From MAG-120531 sp041163765 (GTDB lineage Bacteria > Bacteroidota > Bacteroidia > Flavobacteriales > Flavobacteriaceae): a stretch of 5,495 nucleotides of DNA. The stretch is from assembly GCA_041163765.1 (NCBI GenBank), contig JBEAQS010000035.1:1-5495 (forward strand). The letters run 5' to 3'. The notes below the pieces were generated by a model. That model had not been told where the DNA came from and searched no databases. It saw only the letters and a program-made list of their open reading frames with translations. The translations under genes and the position numbers were made by a program. Below, piece after piece: positions 1 to 5,384 of the stretch (position 1 is its first letter; the number at the start of each line of letters is the position of its first letter).

Positions 1-228
1 CTGAGGATTGCCCAACAATTCAGTCAGTGGATCGTCTTCTCCAGCAGGCGCATAATCACTGATGGGCAATCCTAAATCTAAGGACAATATGGAACCATCT
101 TCAATAGCGGGAACACCTCCTTCTGAAGAAGCTGAAATGCCCACTAAGGCTACCAACATGATGATACCGATAAAAAAAGAGGTGAAAATAGCCAGTAAAG
201 TAGCTAGGTAGGATTTAAAAAAAGACAT
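1..228 (-). CDS. sppA: signal peptide peptidase SppA, N-terminal part (runs off left edge)
   Basis: Reading the minus strand from the ATG at 228 gives 76 codons open to the window edge. The N-terminus is MSFFKSYLATLLAIF, followed by a long hydrophobic stretch (about residues 8-35, including FFIGIIMLVALVGIS) that should be an uncleaved membrane anchor. After it come an acidic linker and the segment GSILSLDLGLPISDYAP. That layout (one N-terminal membrane helix, then a short strand of the form S-x-L-x-L-D-L-x-x-P-I) matches the start of the long SppA/protease IV proteins of Bacteroidota. These are membrane serine proteases that degrade cleaved signal peptides using a Ser-Lys dyad. The catalytic domains lie outside the window, so activity cannot be judged. 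The gene is divergent from folK-dNK, with 59 bp between start codons. The identification rests on the N-terminal pattern and remembered synteny; another single-pass membrane protein is the alternative. Confidence 0.78.
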   Translation of the reverse strand, partial: MSFFKSYLATLLAIFTSFFIGIIMLVALVGISASSEGGVPAIEDGSILSLDLGLPISDYAPAGEDDPLTELLGNPQ

Positions 229-237
229 GGCGTTGAA

Positions 238-267
238 TTTGATTTTCAAAGATAAGGATTATCCTTT
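238..267 (+). promoter_or_regulatory. weak candidate promoter for folK-dNK
   Basis: TTTG at 238-241 is followed 18 bp later by TATCCTTT at 260-267, an imperfect fit to the Bacteroidota TTTG / TAnnTTTG pair. Transcription would begin around 273, some 15 bases before the ATG at 288. The element overlaps the sppA -7 box on the other strand, so if both are real the two promoters interfere. Support is by pattern only. Confidence 0.2.
247..254 (-). promoter_or_regulatory. candidate Bacteroidota -7 box for sppA
   Basis: On the minus strand this reads TATCTTTG, an exact match to the Bacteroidota -7 consensus TAnnTTTG, 18 bp upstream of the sppA start codon. That would give a short leader of roughly a dozen bases. 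No good TTTG or TTGAC box is visible 19-21 bp further upstream, so the match could be chance in AT-rich DNA. Confidence 0.35.
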
Positions 268-287
268 TTTTCCGACCTTTGAGCTTG

Positions 288-1454
288 ATGAATCCCCTCA
301 ACCAACGCGTTTATTTTTCCTTGGGCAGCAACCTTGGCGACCGACAGATTTTGCTGCAACGAGCCCTATACCAGATCGGCCAAGAAATTGGGCCCATTGG
401 TGCAGTTTCTAGTCTCTATCAAACACCTGCCGTTGGATTTGAAGGGCCTGATTTTCTCAACTGTTGTTTGTGGGTCACCACAACGCTATCTCCAGAGGAT
501 CTTTTAGCGATCACCCAGAAAATCCAATCCACACTGGCCAGGACTCCAAAAGTTCCTGGACAGGGGTATACGTCACGAACCATCGATATTGATATTATAT
601 TCTTGGGTTCGGTCATTTGGGAACAACCAGAACTAGTCATTCCACATCCTAGAATGCAGGAGCGACAATTTGTGTTGTCCCCACTGGCTGAAATTGCCCC
701 GGAAATTATTCACCCCAAGCTGCACCGTTCCGTAGCTGAACTCATGCGTGAATGCTCGGATCAGGTGATGCCTAAAAAATGGGCGGAACAACTCCACTTG
801 GAGGAGCGATTGGAATACACAGGTATTCGACATTTAGCGATCGAAGGGAATATCGGTTCTGGCAAAACCAGTTTAGCTACAGCAATTGCTCGAGATTTTA
901 ATGCGGCACTTGTGCTGGAGCAGTTTGCGGATAATCCCTTTTTGCCTCAATTTTACGAAGAACCCGAGGTATACGCATTTGCTTTGGAGATGTCGTTTTT
1001 GGCGGAACGATATCAACAGTTTAACGACCAAATGGCCCAAAAAGAACTGTTTAAAGATTTTGTGGTCAGTGACTACGACATCCACAAATCGCTGATATTT
1101 GCCCAAATCACCCTCCGGGAAGAAGAGTATAAGCTCTACAGAAGATTCTTCCAAATGATGTATGCCCAGGCTCCTGGGCCGGACACCTACGTGTTTTTAC
1201 ACCAAAATACAGAGCGTTTACTGTCCCAAATCGAACAAAGAGGAAGGGAATACGAGCGAGGAATAGGCGCCGATTACCTGGAAAAAATCAACCAAAGTTA
1301 TCACAGATACCTAACCTCAACCCCTGCGCCGGGTAGATTAGTGTTGGATGTTTCCACTGTTGACTTTGTTCATAATGCGGATGACTACCGGTGGATTACC
1401 CAAAAAATATTTGATCACGTGATCCGATCAACCCCTTATCAATCAACTATTTAA
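288..1454 (+). CDS. folK: bifunctional HPPK (FolK) - deoxynucleoside kinase fusion
   Basis: A 388-residue two-domain protein. Residues 1 to about 165 are 6-hydroxymethyl-7,8-dihydropterin pyrophosphokinase, which transfers pyrophosphate from ATP to the pterin in folate synthesis. Visible are the SLGSNLGDR start (11-19), the magnesium-binding pair D100 and D102 in RTIDIDI, and PHPRMQERQFVLSPLAEIAP (119-138). Residues from about 180 to 388 are a P-loop deoxynucleoside kinase that phosphorylates salvaged deoxynucleosides. It shows the Walker A GNIGSGKT (187-194), the probable catalytic glutamate E211 in LEQFADNPF, SDYDIHKSLIFA (261-272) where other family members carry a DRS or ERS motif, and an arginine-rich lid RGREYERG (318-325). 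ATG 288 is preferred to the TTG at 279 because HPPK proteins begin only a few residues before the SLGSN strand. Which deoxynucleoside is used cannot be told. Both halves look intact, and I recall the fusion as characteristic of Bacteroidota. Confidence 0.93.
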   Translation: MNPLNQRVYFSLGSNLGDRQILLQRALYQIGQEIGPIGAVSSLYQTPAVGFEGPDFLNCCLWVTTTLSPEDLLAITQKIQSTLARTPKVPGQGYTSRTIDIDIIFLGSVIWEQPELVIPHPRMQERQFVLSPLAEIAPEIIHPKLHRSVAELMRECSDQVMPKKWAEQLHLEERLEYTGIRHLAIEGNIGSGKTSLATAIARDFNAALVLEQFADNPFLPQFYEEPEVYAFALEMSFLAERYQQFNDQMAQKELFKDFVVSDYDIHKSLIFAQITLREEEYKLYRRFFQMMYAQAPGPDTYVFLHQNTERLLSQIEQRGREYERGIGADYLEKINQSYHRYLTSTPAPGRLVLDVSTVDFVHNADDYRWITQKIFDHVIRSTPYQSTI

Positions 1455-1483
1455 AACAAAAAAGCCCAGTAAAACTGGGCCTT
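1453..1483 (-). terminator. bidirectional intrinsic terminator between convergent folK-dNK and trmH-like gene
   Basis: GCCCAGT (1464-1470) and ACTGGGC (1474-1480) form a perfect 7-bp stem around an AAA loop. Read on the minus strand it is followed by six T, one G and four T, a strong terminator for the trmH-like gene. On the plus strand only TTCATTT follows, so it is a weaker terminator for folK-dNK, whose stop codon (1452-1454) is just before the stem. The remaining 1484-1560 is AT-rich, and I see no gene or clear signal there. Confidence 0.85.
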
Positions 1484-1560
1484 CATTTGGTTGATTAGTT
1501 TAGGTTTAGTTTGATAAACTTACTGCAATTAAAGAAATTGTGTTTAAAAATCCAAATTCT

Positions 1561-2112
1561 TTACCGCTTATGCGCTGACCATTGTCGAGCGCATTCCCAC
1601 AAAATGATCCCCGCGCTGACCGACACATTTAGCGAATGTTTGGTCCCCCATTGAGGGATTTCCAACACCCCATCACACAGCTCAATAACTGACTGTTGAA
1701 CGCCATCGACTTCATGGCCCAAAATAATCGCCTGTGGTTTGTCTGGATGCATCATCCAGTCTCCTAACCTGTGAGATTGGTGCGCCTGTTCGAGCGCCCA
1801 GATTTGACACCCTTGCTCGCGTAGCTGGACCACAGCATCGTGAGTATCGCCGACATATCGCCAGTCTACGCTTTCGGTAGCTCCTAGGGCGGTTTTATGT
1901 ATGTCTTTGTGGGGAGGTGTTGCGGTAATGCCGCACAAAATAATTTCTTGGACCAAAAAGGCGTCGGCACTGCGAAAAACAGACCCTATATTGTTGAGCG
2001 AGCGCACATTGTCCAGCACCACGACCACAGGCATTTTTTCTGCCTGTTTAAACCCGGCTACCTCAAGACGAGGCAATTCCTCCATTTGGCGTTTGACAAA
2101 GCGTTGATTCAT
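1561..2112 (-). CDS. TrmH-family (SPOUT) RNA 2'-O-methyltransferase
   Basis: A 183-residue SPOUT-class methyltransferase that should use S-adenosylmethionine to methylate a ribose 2'-OH in tRNA or rRNA. All three family motifs are visible: motif 1 LDNVRSLNNIGSVFRSADAF (33-52) with N41 and the probable catalytic R47; motif 2 ILGHEVDG (130-137) with E134; motif 3 IPQWGTKHSLNVSVSAGI (152-169), which forms the trefoil-knot cofactor site. The ATG at 2112 (MNQRFVKRQMEELPRL) is chosen because the open frame upstream of it has no homologous look and overlaps the 5' part of mutS on the other strand. The protein lacks the extra N-terminal substrate domain of RlmB, and its motif 1 differs from TrmL. Family is secure; the target nucleotide cannot be assigned, so no symbol is given. 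Divergent from mutS, it ends at a strong terminator shared with folK-dNK. Confidence 0.9.
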   Translation of the reverse strand: MNQRFVKRQMEELPRLEVAGFKQAEKMPVVVVLDNVRSLNNIGSVFRSADAFLVQEIILCGITATPPHKDIHKTALGATESVDWRYVGDTHDAVVQLREQGCQIWALEQAHQSHRLGDWMMHPDKPQAIILGHEVDGVQQSVIELCDGVLEIPQWGTKHSLNVSVSAGIILWECARQWSAHKR

Positions 2113-2131
2113 CGGATAAATTCGTTTTGAG

Positions 2132-2163
2132 TTTGGGCGGAGCCGTTGAAAAATAGTACTTTG
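2132..2163 (+). promoter_or_regulatory. candidate mutS promoter
   Basis: TTTG at 2132-2135 and TACTTTG at 2157-2163 sit 21 bp apart. They resemble the Bacteroidota TTTG / TAnnTTTG pair, but the second box is one base short of consensus. Initiation would fall around 2170, between the divergent trmH-like gene and either mutS start candidate, which is the expected place. Support is by pattern only. Confidence 0.3.
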
Positions 2164-2221
2164 GTGCTTGGTTTTCCCAGACCATCTCCTGGGGCAAATG
2201 TACACAGAAATCACCAATACT

Positions 2222-4858
2222 ATGGCCCACAAAGCCACGCCTTCACAGAAAACAAGTCCTTTGATGCAGCAATACAACGGCATCAAAGCCCGCTATCCCG
2301 ATGCGCTTTTGTTGTTTCGGGTAGGTGATTTCTACGAGACTTTTGGGCAAGACGCCATCAAGGCCGCAGGCATCTTGGGTATTGTACTCACCAAGAGAAA
2401 TAATGGCTCCGACCAAACAGAACTGGCTGGCTTCCCGCATCATTCACTCCAAACCTACCTGCCCAAACTGGTTCAGGCTGGACTAAGGGTCGCTATCTGT
2501 GACCAATTGGAAGATCCCAAAACCACCAAAACCATTGTTAAGCGAGGAGTCACTGAATTGATCACCCCTGGGGTAGCCTTAAATGATGATTTGCAACAGC
2601 CAAAAAATCAACGCTTTCTAGCGGCCGTTGTCCCCGATAAAACCCAGTGGGGGCTGTCCTTTTTGGATATATCCACGGGGGAATTTTTGCTGGCACAAGG
2701 CAGCAGTCAGGCGATGGAACAACTTTTGCATCGGTTAAAGCCCGCTGAAGTACTGATCCCCAAACAGCAAAAAAGAGGGCTGATGGATCAGTTAGGCCAT
2801 GCCTTTCACTATTTTGCGATGGATGACTGGGCCTTTTATCCTGAAGGTGCCCGCGAAAAGCTGACTCAGCATTTTAAAACTGCCTCCCTAAAAGGCTTTG
2901 GTGTGGAAGATGCCCCTGTAGGTATCACTGCTGCCGGTGTCATCCTTCACTACATCGACCAAACTCAGCACCACAAAATAAACCACATCAACCAACTCAA
3001 ACGACTTTCGACGACCAACCATTTGTGGATGGACCGTTTTACGTTGGAAAACTTGGAGGTATTGGCCCCAAAAACAGCACAAGGGGTTGCTCTGTACGAA
3101 GTTTTAGATCACACGGTGAGCGCCATGGGCGGTAGAATGTTGCGCCGTTGGTTGGCTTTTCCGCTTGTCGACATACCCGCTATTGAGGCCAGACATGAGG
3201 TCGTTGACGCATTGGTTAACGATGGAACATTGCTCCATAATTTAAGAGAACAACTCAGGCAATTACCTGATTTAGAACGACTAGCCTCAAAAACCGCCAC
3301 ACAAAAAATCGGCCCCAGAGAATTGAGAGCACTCGGGGAGGCCTTGGGGCAAATCCCCTCCATAGAATCCTCCTGGACACACACCAAAATCGCGCAGTTC
3401 ATGAAAGGGCCAGATGCTTTAGTAGCCCTGAATGAGCTCAGCCAACTGCTGCTTACCCAACTCAGCGACCAGGCCCCTACGTTCTTGGGCAAAGGTCCCG
3501 CCATTGCCTCAGGGGTTGACCCTCAATTGGACGAGCTCCGGGGATTGGCGACCAACGCCAAGGAATATCTGCAAAAAATGGCAGAACGCGAGGCGGCCCG
3601 CACAGGAATTACCAGCCTCAAAATTACAGCCAACAACGTATTTGGGTACTACATCGAAGTGCGCAACACCCACAAAGACCGGGTGCCCGAAGATTGGATT
3701 CGAAAACAAACCTTGGTCAATGCCGAACGGTACATCACCGAAGAACTCAAAGAGTTTGAAGCCAAAATTTTTGGGGCTGAAGCGCAGATCGACCAACTTG
3801 AACAGATGCATTTTGCTCGACTGGTTCAAGAGTCCATACAATACATACCTCAGATCCAACAAAATGCGGCCGCGTTAGCTAGGCTTGACTGTCTGTGCAG
3901 TGCCGCACATGCCGCCATCCAACACCATTATTGCAAGCCCCAACTCAATGAAAGCCATGAACTCAACATTGAACTGGGACGTCATCCGGTGATAGAACAG
4001 TATTTGCCTCCTGATCAGCCTTACATTGCCAATGATGTGTTCTTGGACAGAGACACCCAGCAGATGATGATGATCACCGGGCCCAACATGAGCGGTAAGT
4101 CCGCGCTATTGCGGCAAACAGCCCTGATCTCCATCATGGCTCAAATCGGTTATTTCGTACCTGCCCAAAAAGCGGTATTGGGTATCTTGGATAAAATTTT
4201 TACCCGTGTAGGCGCTAGCGATAACATCGCTCTTGGCGAATCCACCTTTATGGTTGAAATGCATGAAGCCGCATCGATTGTCAATAATTTATCTGAACGC
4301 AGCTTAGTACTACTCGATGAAATCGGGAGAGGAACGAGCACCTACGACGGTATTTCTATCGCTTGGGCCATAGCGCAGTTTCTACACGAACACCCCACAC
4401 GGGCAAAAACCTTATTTGCCACGCACTACCACGAACTCAATGAAATGGAAAACCAATACCAGCGAATCAAAAACTTCCATGTTTCTGTGGAGGAGCGGGT
4501 AGATCAAGTGCTTTTTCGCAGAAAATTAAATCCTGGAGGAAGTGCGCATAGCTTTGGTATCCACGTAGCCAAAATGGCTGGAATGCCACAAGCGGTCATC
4601 CATACGGCTCAAGAAAGACTGAGGCTACTGGAACAAAACCAGGGAAACACAAAGCCTCAACCAGCTGGCCCAGTGAGCAAGTCTAAGAAATCGACGGAGG
4701 ATGAGCCAGCCATGCAATTGAGTTTTTTCCAACTAGACGACCCAACCCTTTTGGCCATCAAGGAACAACTCATCGATACGGATATTGATCGACTCACTCC
4801 TTTGGAAGCACTCAACAAACTCTCGAGCATCAAGAAAATGCTCCAAGGAGGACAATAA
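2222..4858 (+). CDS. mutS: DNA mismatch repair protein MutS
   Basis: An 878-residue mismatch-recognition ATPase, close to the usual length of about 850-880. In order: the mismatch-binding domain with the Phe-x-Glu wedge F37-Y-E39 in GDFYETFG; connector, lever and clamp regions (clamp around 440-540, including ITANNVFGYYIEV); and the ATPase domain with Walker A GPNMSGKS (620-627), Walker B LLDEIGRGTSTYDG with D699 and E700, and the ATHYHEL segment around 733-739. After a low-complexity K/S/P linker, QLSFF (832-836) looks like a beta-sliding-clamp-binding motif, followed by a helical C-terminus that usually mediates tetramer formation. ATG 2222 is preferred because it places the wedge Phe and Glu within one residue of E. 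coli MutS F36 and E38. ATG 2198 and TTG 2168 in the same frame are alternatives adding 8 or 18 residues. MutS acts with MutL, which is not in this window. No broken motif or frameshift is seen. Confidence 0.97.
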   Translation: MAHKATPSQKTSPLMQQYNGIKARYPDALLLFRVGDFYETFGQDAIKAAGILGIVLTKRNNGSDQTELAGFPHHSLQTYLPKLVQAGLRVAICDQLEDPKTTKTIVKRGVTELITPGVALNDDLQQPKNQRFLAAVVPDKTQWGLSFLDISTGEFLLAQGSSQAMEQLLHRLKPAEVLIPKQQKRGLMDQLGHAFHYFAMDDWAFYPEGAREKLTQHFKTASLKGFGVEDAPVGITAAGVILHYIDQTQHHKINHINQLKRLSTTNHLWMDRFTLENLEVLAPKTAQGVALYEVLDHTVSAMGGRMLRRWLAFPLVDIPAIEARHEVVDALVNDGTLLHNLREQLRQLPDLERLASKTATQKIGPRELRALGEALGQIPSIESSWTHTKIAQFMKGPDALVALNELSQLLLTQLSDQAPTFLGKGPAIASGVDPQLDELRGLATNAKEYLQKMAEREAARTGITSLKITANNVFGYYIEVRNTHKDRVPEDWIRKQTLVNAERYITEELKEFEAKIFGAEAQIDQLEQMHFARLVQESIQYIPQIQQNAAALARLDCLCSAAHAAIQHHYCKPQLNESHELNIELGRHPVIEQYLPPDQPYIANDVFLDRDTQQMMMITGPNMSGKSALLRQTALISIMAQIGYFVPAQKAVLGILDKIFTRVGASDNIALGESTFMVEMHEAASIVNNLSERSLVLLDEIGRGTSTYDGISIAWAIAQFLHEHPTRAKTLFATHYHELNEMENQYQRIKNFHVSVEERVDQVLFRRKLNPGGSAHSFGIHVAKMAGMPQAVIHTAQERLRLLEQNQGNTKPQPAGPVSKSKKSTEDEPAMQLSFFQLDDPTLLAIKEQLIDTDIDRLTPLEALNKLSSIKKMLQGGQ

Positions 4859-4881
4859 CCCTTTTTTTCATTCTTTTTTTC

Positions 4882-4911
4882 TTGACAATTTTATCAAATG
4901 GTGTACATTTG
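4882..4911 (+). promoter_or_regulatory. strong promoter of the tRNA-Gly/tRNA-Leu operon
   Basis: TTGACA (4882-4887) and TACATTTG (4904-4911) are separated by 16 bp. The second box matches TAnnTTTG exactly, and TTGACA is the upstream box seen at highly expressed Bacteroidota stable-RNA promoters. Initiation near 4917-4919 leaves a leader of about 28 bases before the first tRNA. Two T7 tracts lie directly upstream (4862-4868 and 4874-4880). Confidence 0.8.
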
Positions 4912-4945
4912 CATCCGCATCTGAATTGATGCTCGTTCTTTGTTT

Positions 4946-5018
4946 GCGAAAATAGCTCAGTTGGTAGAGCGCCACCTTGCCAAGGTGGAGGTCGCGGGTT
5001 CGAATCCCGTTTTTCGCT
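4946..5018 (+). tRNA. tRNA-Gly (anticodon GCC)
   Basis: A 73-nt cloverleaf. The acceptor stem is GCGAAAA (4946-4952) with TTTTCGC (5011-5017). The D stem is GCTC/GAGC, and the anticodon stem is CCACC/GGTGG around loop TTGCCAA with GCC at 4979-4981. The T stem is GCGGG/CCCGT with loop TTCGAAT. Discriminator base is U (5018), as expected for glycine. The 3' CCA is not encoded, so it must be added by the CCA enzyme. It reads GGC and GGU codons and is the first gene of a two-tRNA transcript. Confidence 0.98.
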
Positions 5019-5027
5019 CAATTACCT

Positions 5028-5041
5028 TACACTTCGGTGTA
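5028..5041 (+). other. UUCG-tetraloop hairpin in the tRNA spacer
   Basis: TACAC (5028-5032) pairs with GTGTA (5037-5041) around a C(TTCG)G loop, one of the most stable RNA tetraloops. It fills most of the 26-nt spacer between the two tRNAs and has no T tract, so it is not a terminator. A role in keeping the tRNAs from mispairing, or in guiding RNase processing of the dicistronic precursor, is an inference. Confidence 0.6.
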
Positions 5042-5044
5042 GAG

Positions 5045-5128
5045 GCTCGAGTGGTGGAATCGGTAGACACGTTGGACTTAAAATCCAATGGCCATTAGGC
5101 TGTGCGGGTTCAAGTCCCGCCTCGAGTA
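5045..5128 (+). tRNA. tRNA-Leu (anticodon UAA)
   Basis: An 84-nt class II tRNA. The acceptor stem is GCTCGAG (5045-5051) with CTCGAGT (5121-5127), giving a G1-U72 wobble as in the E. coli UAA isoacceptor. The anticodon stem is TTGGA/TCCAA around loop CTTAAAA, with TAA at 5079-5081. A 15-nt variable arm (5089-5103) can fold with GGCC/GGCT. The T stem is GCGGG/CCCGC with loop TTCAAGT, and discriminator A is at 5128. CCA is not encoded. It reads UUA and, by wobble, UUG codons. It shares the upstream promoter with tRNA-Gly, since the spacer contains no promoter. Confidence 0.98.
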
Positions 5129-5134
5129 CAAAAT

Positions 5135-5172
5135 AACCCTGTAAGTCATTGATTTACAGGGTTTTTTATTTT
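5135..5172 (+). terminator. intrinsic terminator of the tRNA operon
   Basis: AACCCTGTAA (5135-5144) pairs with TTACAGGGTT (5154-5163) around a 9-nt loop, and T-rich DNA follows directly from 5162 (TTTTTTATTTT). Position and form are those of a Rho-independent terminator ending the tRNA-Gly/tRNA-Leu transcript, starting 6 bases after the last tRNA. Confidence 0.92.
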
Positions 5173-5173
5173 A

Positions 5174-5384
5174 ATCCCGTCAAATTTGTACGGTATTTGT
5201 CGGGTAAATTACCGTTTAGCGAAGATTGCCCTTTATTTGATGGCGCATCACCATTCCCATTTTGCGCAGGAGCTTTGATTTATTCAGCGCGTCCCACCAA
5301 TTACCACTCATCGAAAAAATCCATATTAAAATTATGTAAGTCATATTTTTAGCGGTTTGCACATTTTGATGTGCAACTCGTTGG
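5174..5384. other. intergenic stretch without a supported gene
   Basis: No reading frame here looks like a protein I can place. A 67-codon plus-strand frame starting inside the tRNA terminator and a 42-codon minus-strand frame (5216-5344) both lack family resemblance. The stretch holds an imperfect inverted repeat (ACGGTA at 5190-5195, TACCGT at 5210-5215) and, near its right end, a perfect 8-bp inverted repeat listed separately. No tRNA, mobile element or repeat array is visible. Confidence 0.6.
5357..5376. promoter_or_regulatory. perfect 8-bp inverted repeat upstream of the ATG at 5385
   Basis: TTGCACAT (5357-5364) and ATGTGCAA (5369-5376) are exact reverse complements around the 4-nt centre TTTG. 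No T tract follows on the plus strand, so this is not a typical terminator of upstream transcription. It ends 8 bp before the ATG at 5385, so a dimeric-repressor operator or a leader hairpin limiting translation are the natural readings. Neither can be shown from sequence. Confidence 0.45.

Noticed and set aside
227..412. A 61-codon plus-strand frame overlapping the folK start
   Set aside because: It begins inside the sppA start codon region and runs across the conserved FolK N-terminus in another frame, so it is a shadow frame.
2113..2286. Upstream extension of the trmH-like frame to 2286, adding 58 residues with a hydrophobic stretch
   Set aside because: The extension has no family resemblance, overlaps the start of mutS on the opposite strand, and family members begin near the MNQRF methionine. 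It is the reverse complement of the mutS leader and early codons.
4841..4868. CTCC-AA-GGAG followed by a T run as a mutS terminator
   Set aside because: The loop would be only two bases; a foldable version leaves a 3-bp stem, too weak. The stop codon also lies between the stem and the T run.
4830..5021. Minus-strand 63-codon frame with the segment KRDSNPRPPPWQGGALPTELFS
   Set aside because: This is the antisense translation of tRNA-Gly plus the mutS end. Similar peptide strings are a well-known artefact of reading through tRNA genes on the wrong strand.
1561..5128. A functional link between the trmH-like gene and the nearby tRNA-Leu(UAA), since TrmL methylates that tRNA in E. coli
   Set aside because: The protein's motif 1 region resembles TrmH-type proteins and not TrmL. 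The genes are separated by mutS and are in opposite orientation, so proximity is probably coincidence.
5216..5344. A 42-codon minus-strand frame starting MTYIILIWIF and ending in a basic tail
   Set aside because: It is too short to judge. It has no recognised family, no clear promoter, and ends within an imperfect inverted repeat. A small membrane protein is possible but not supported.
5149..5352. A 67-codon plus-strand frame beginning inside the tRNA terminator
   Set aside because: The start lies in the terminator hairpin loop, the composition looks random, and no domain is visible.
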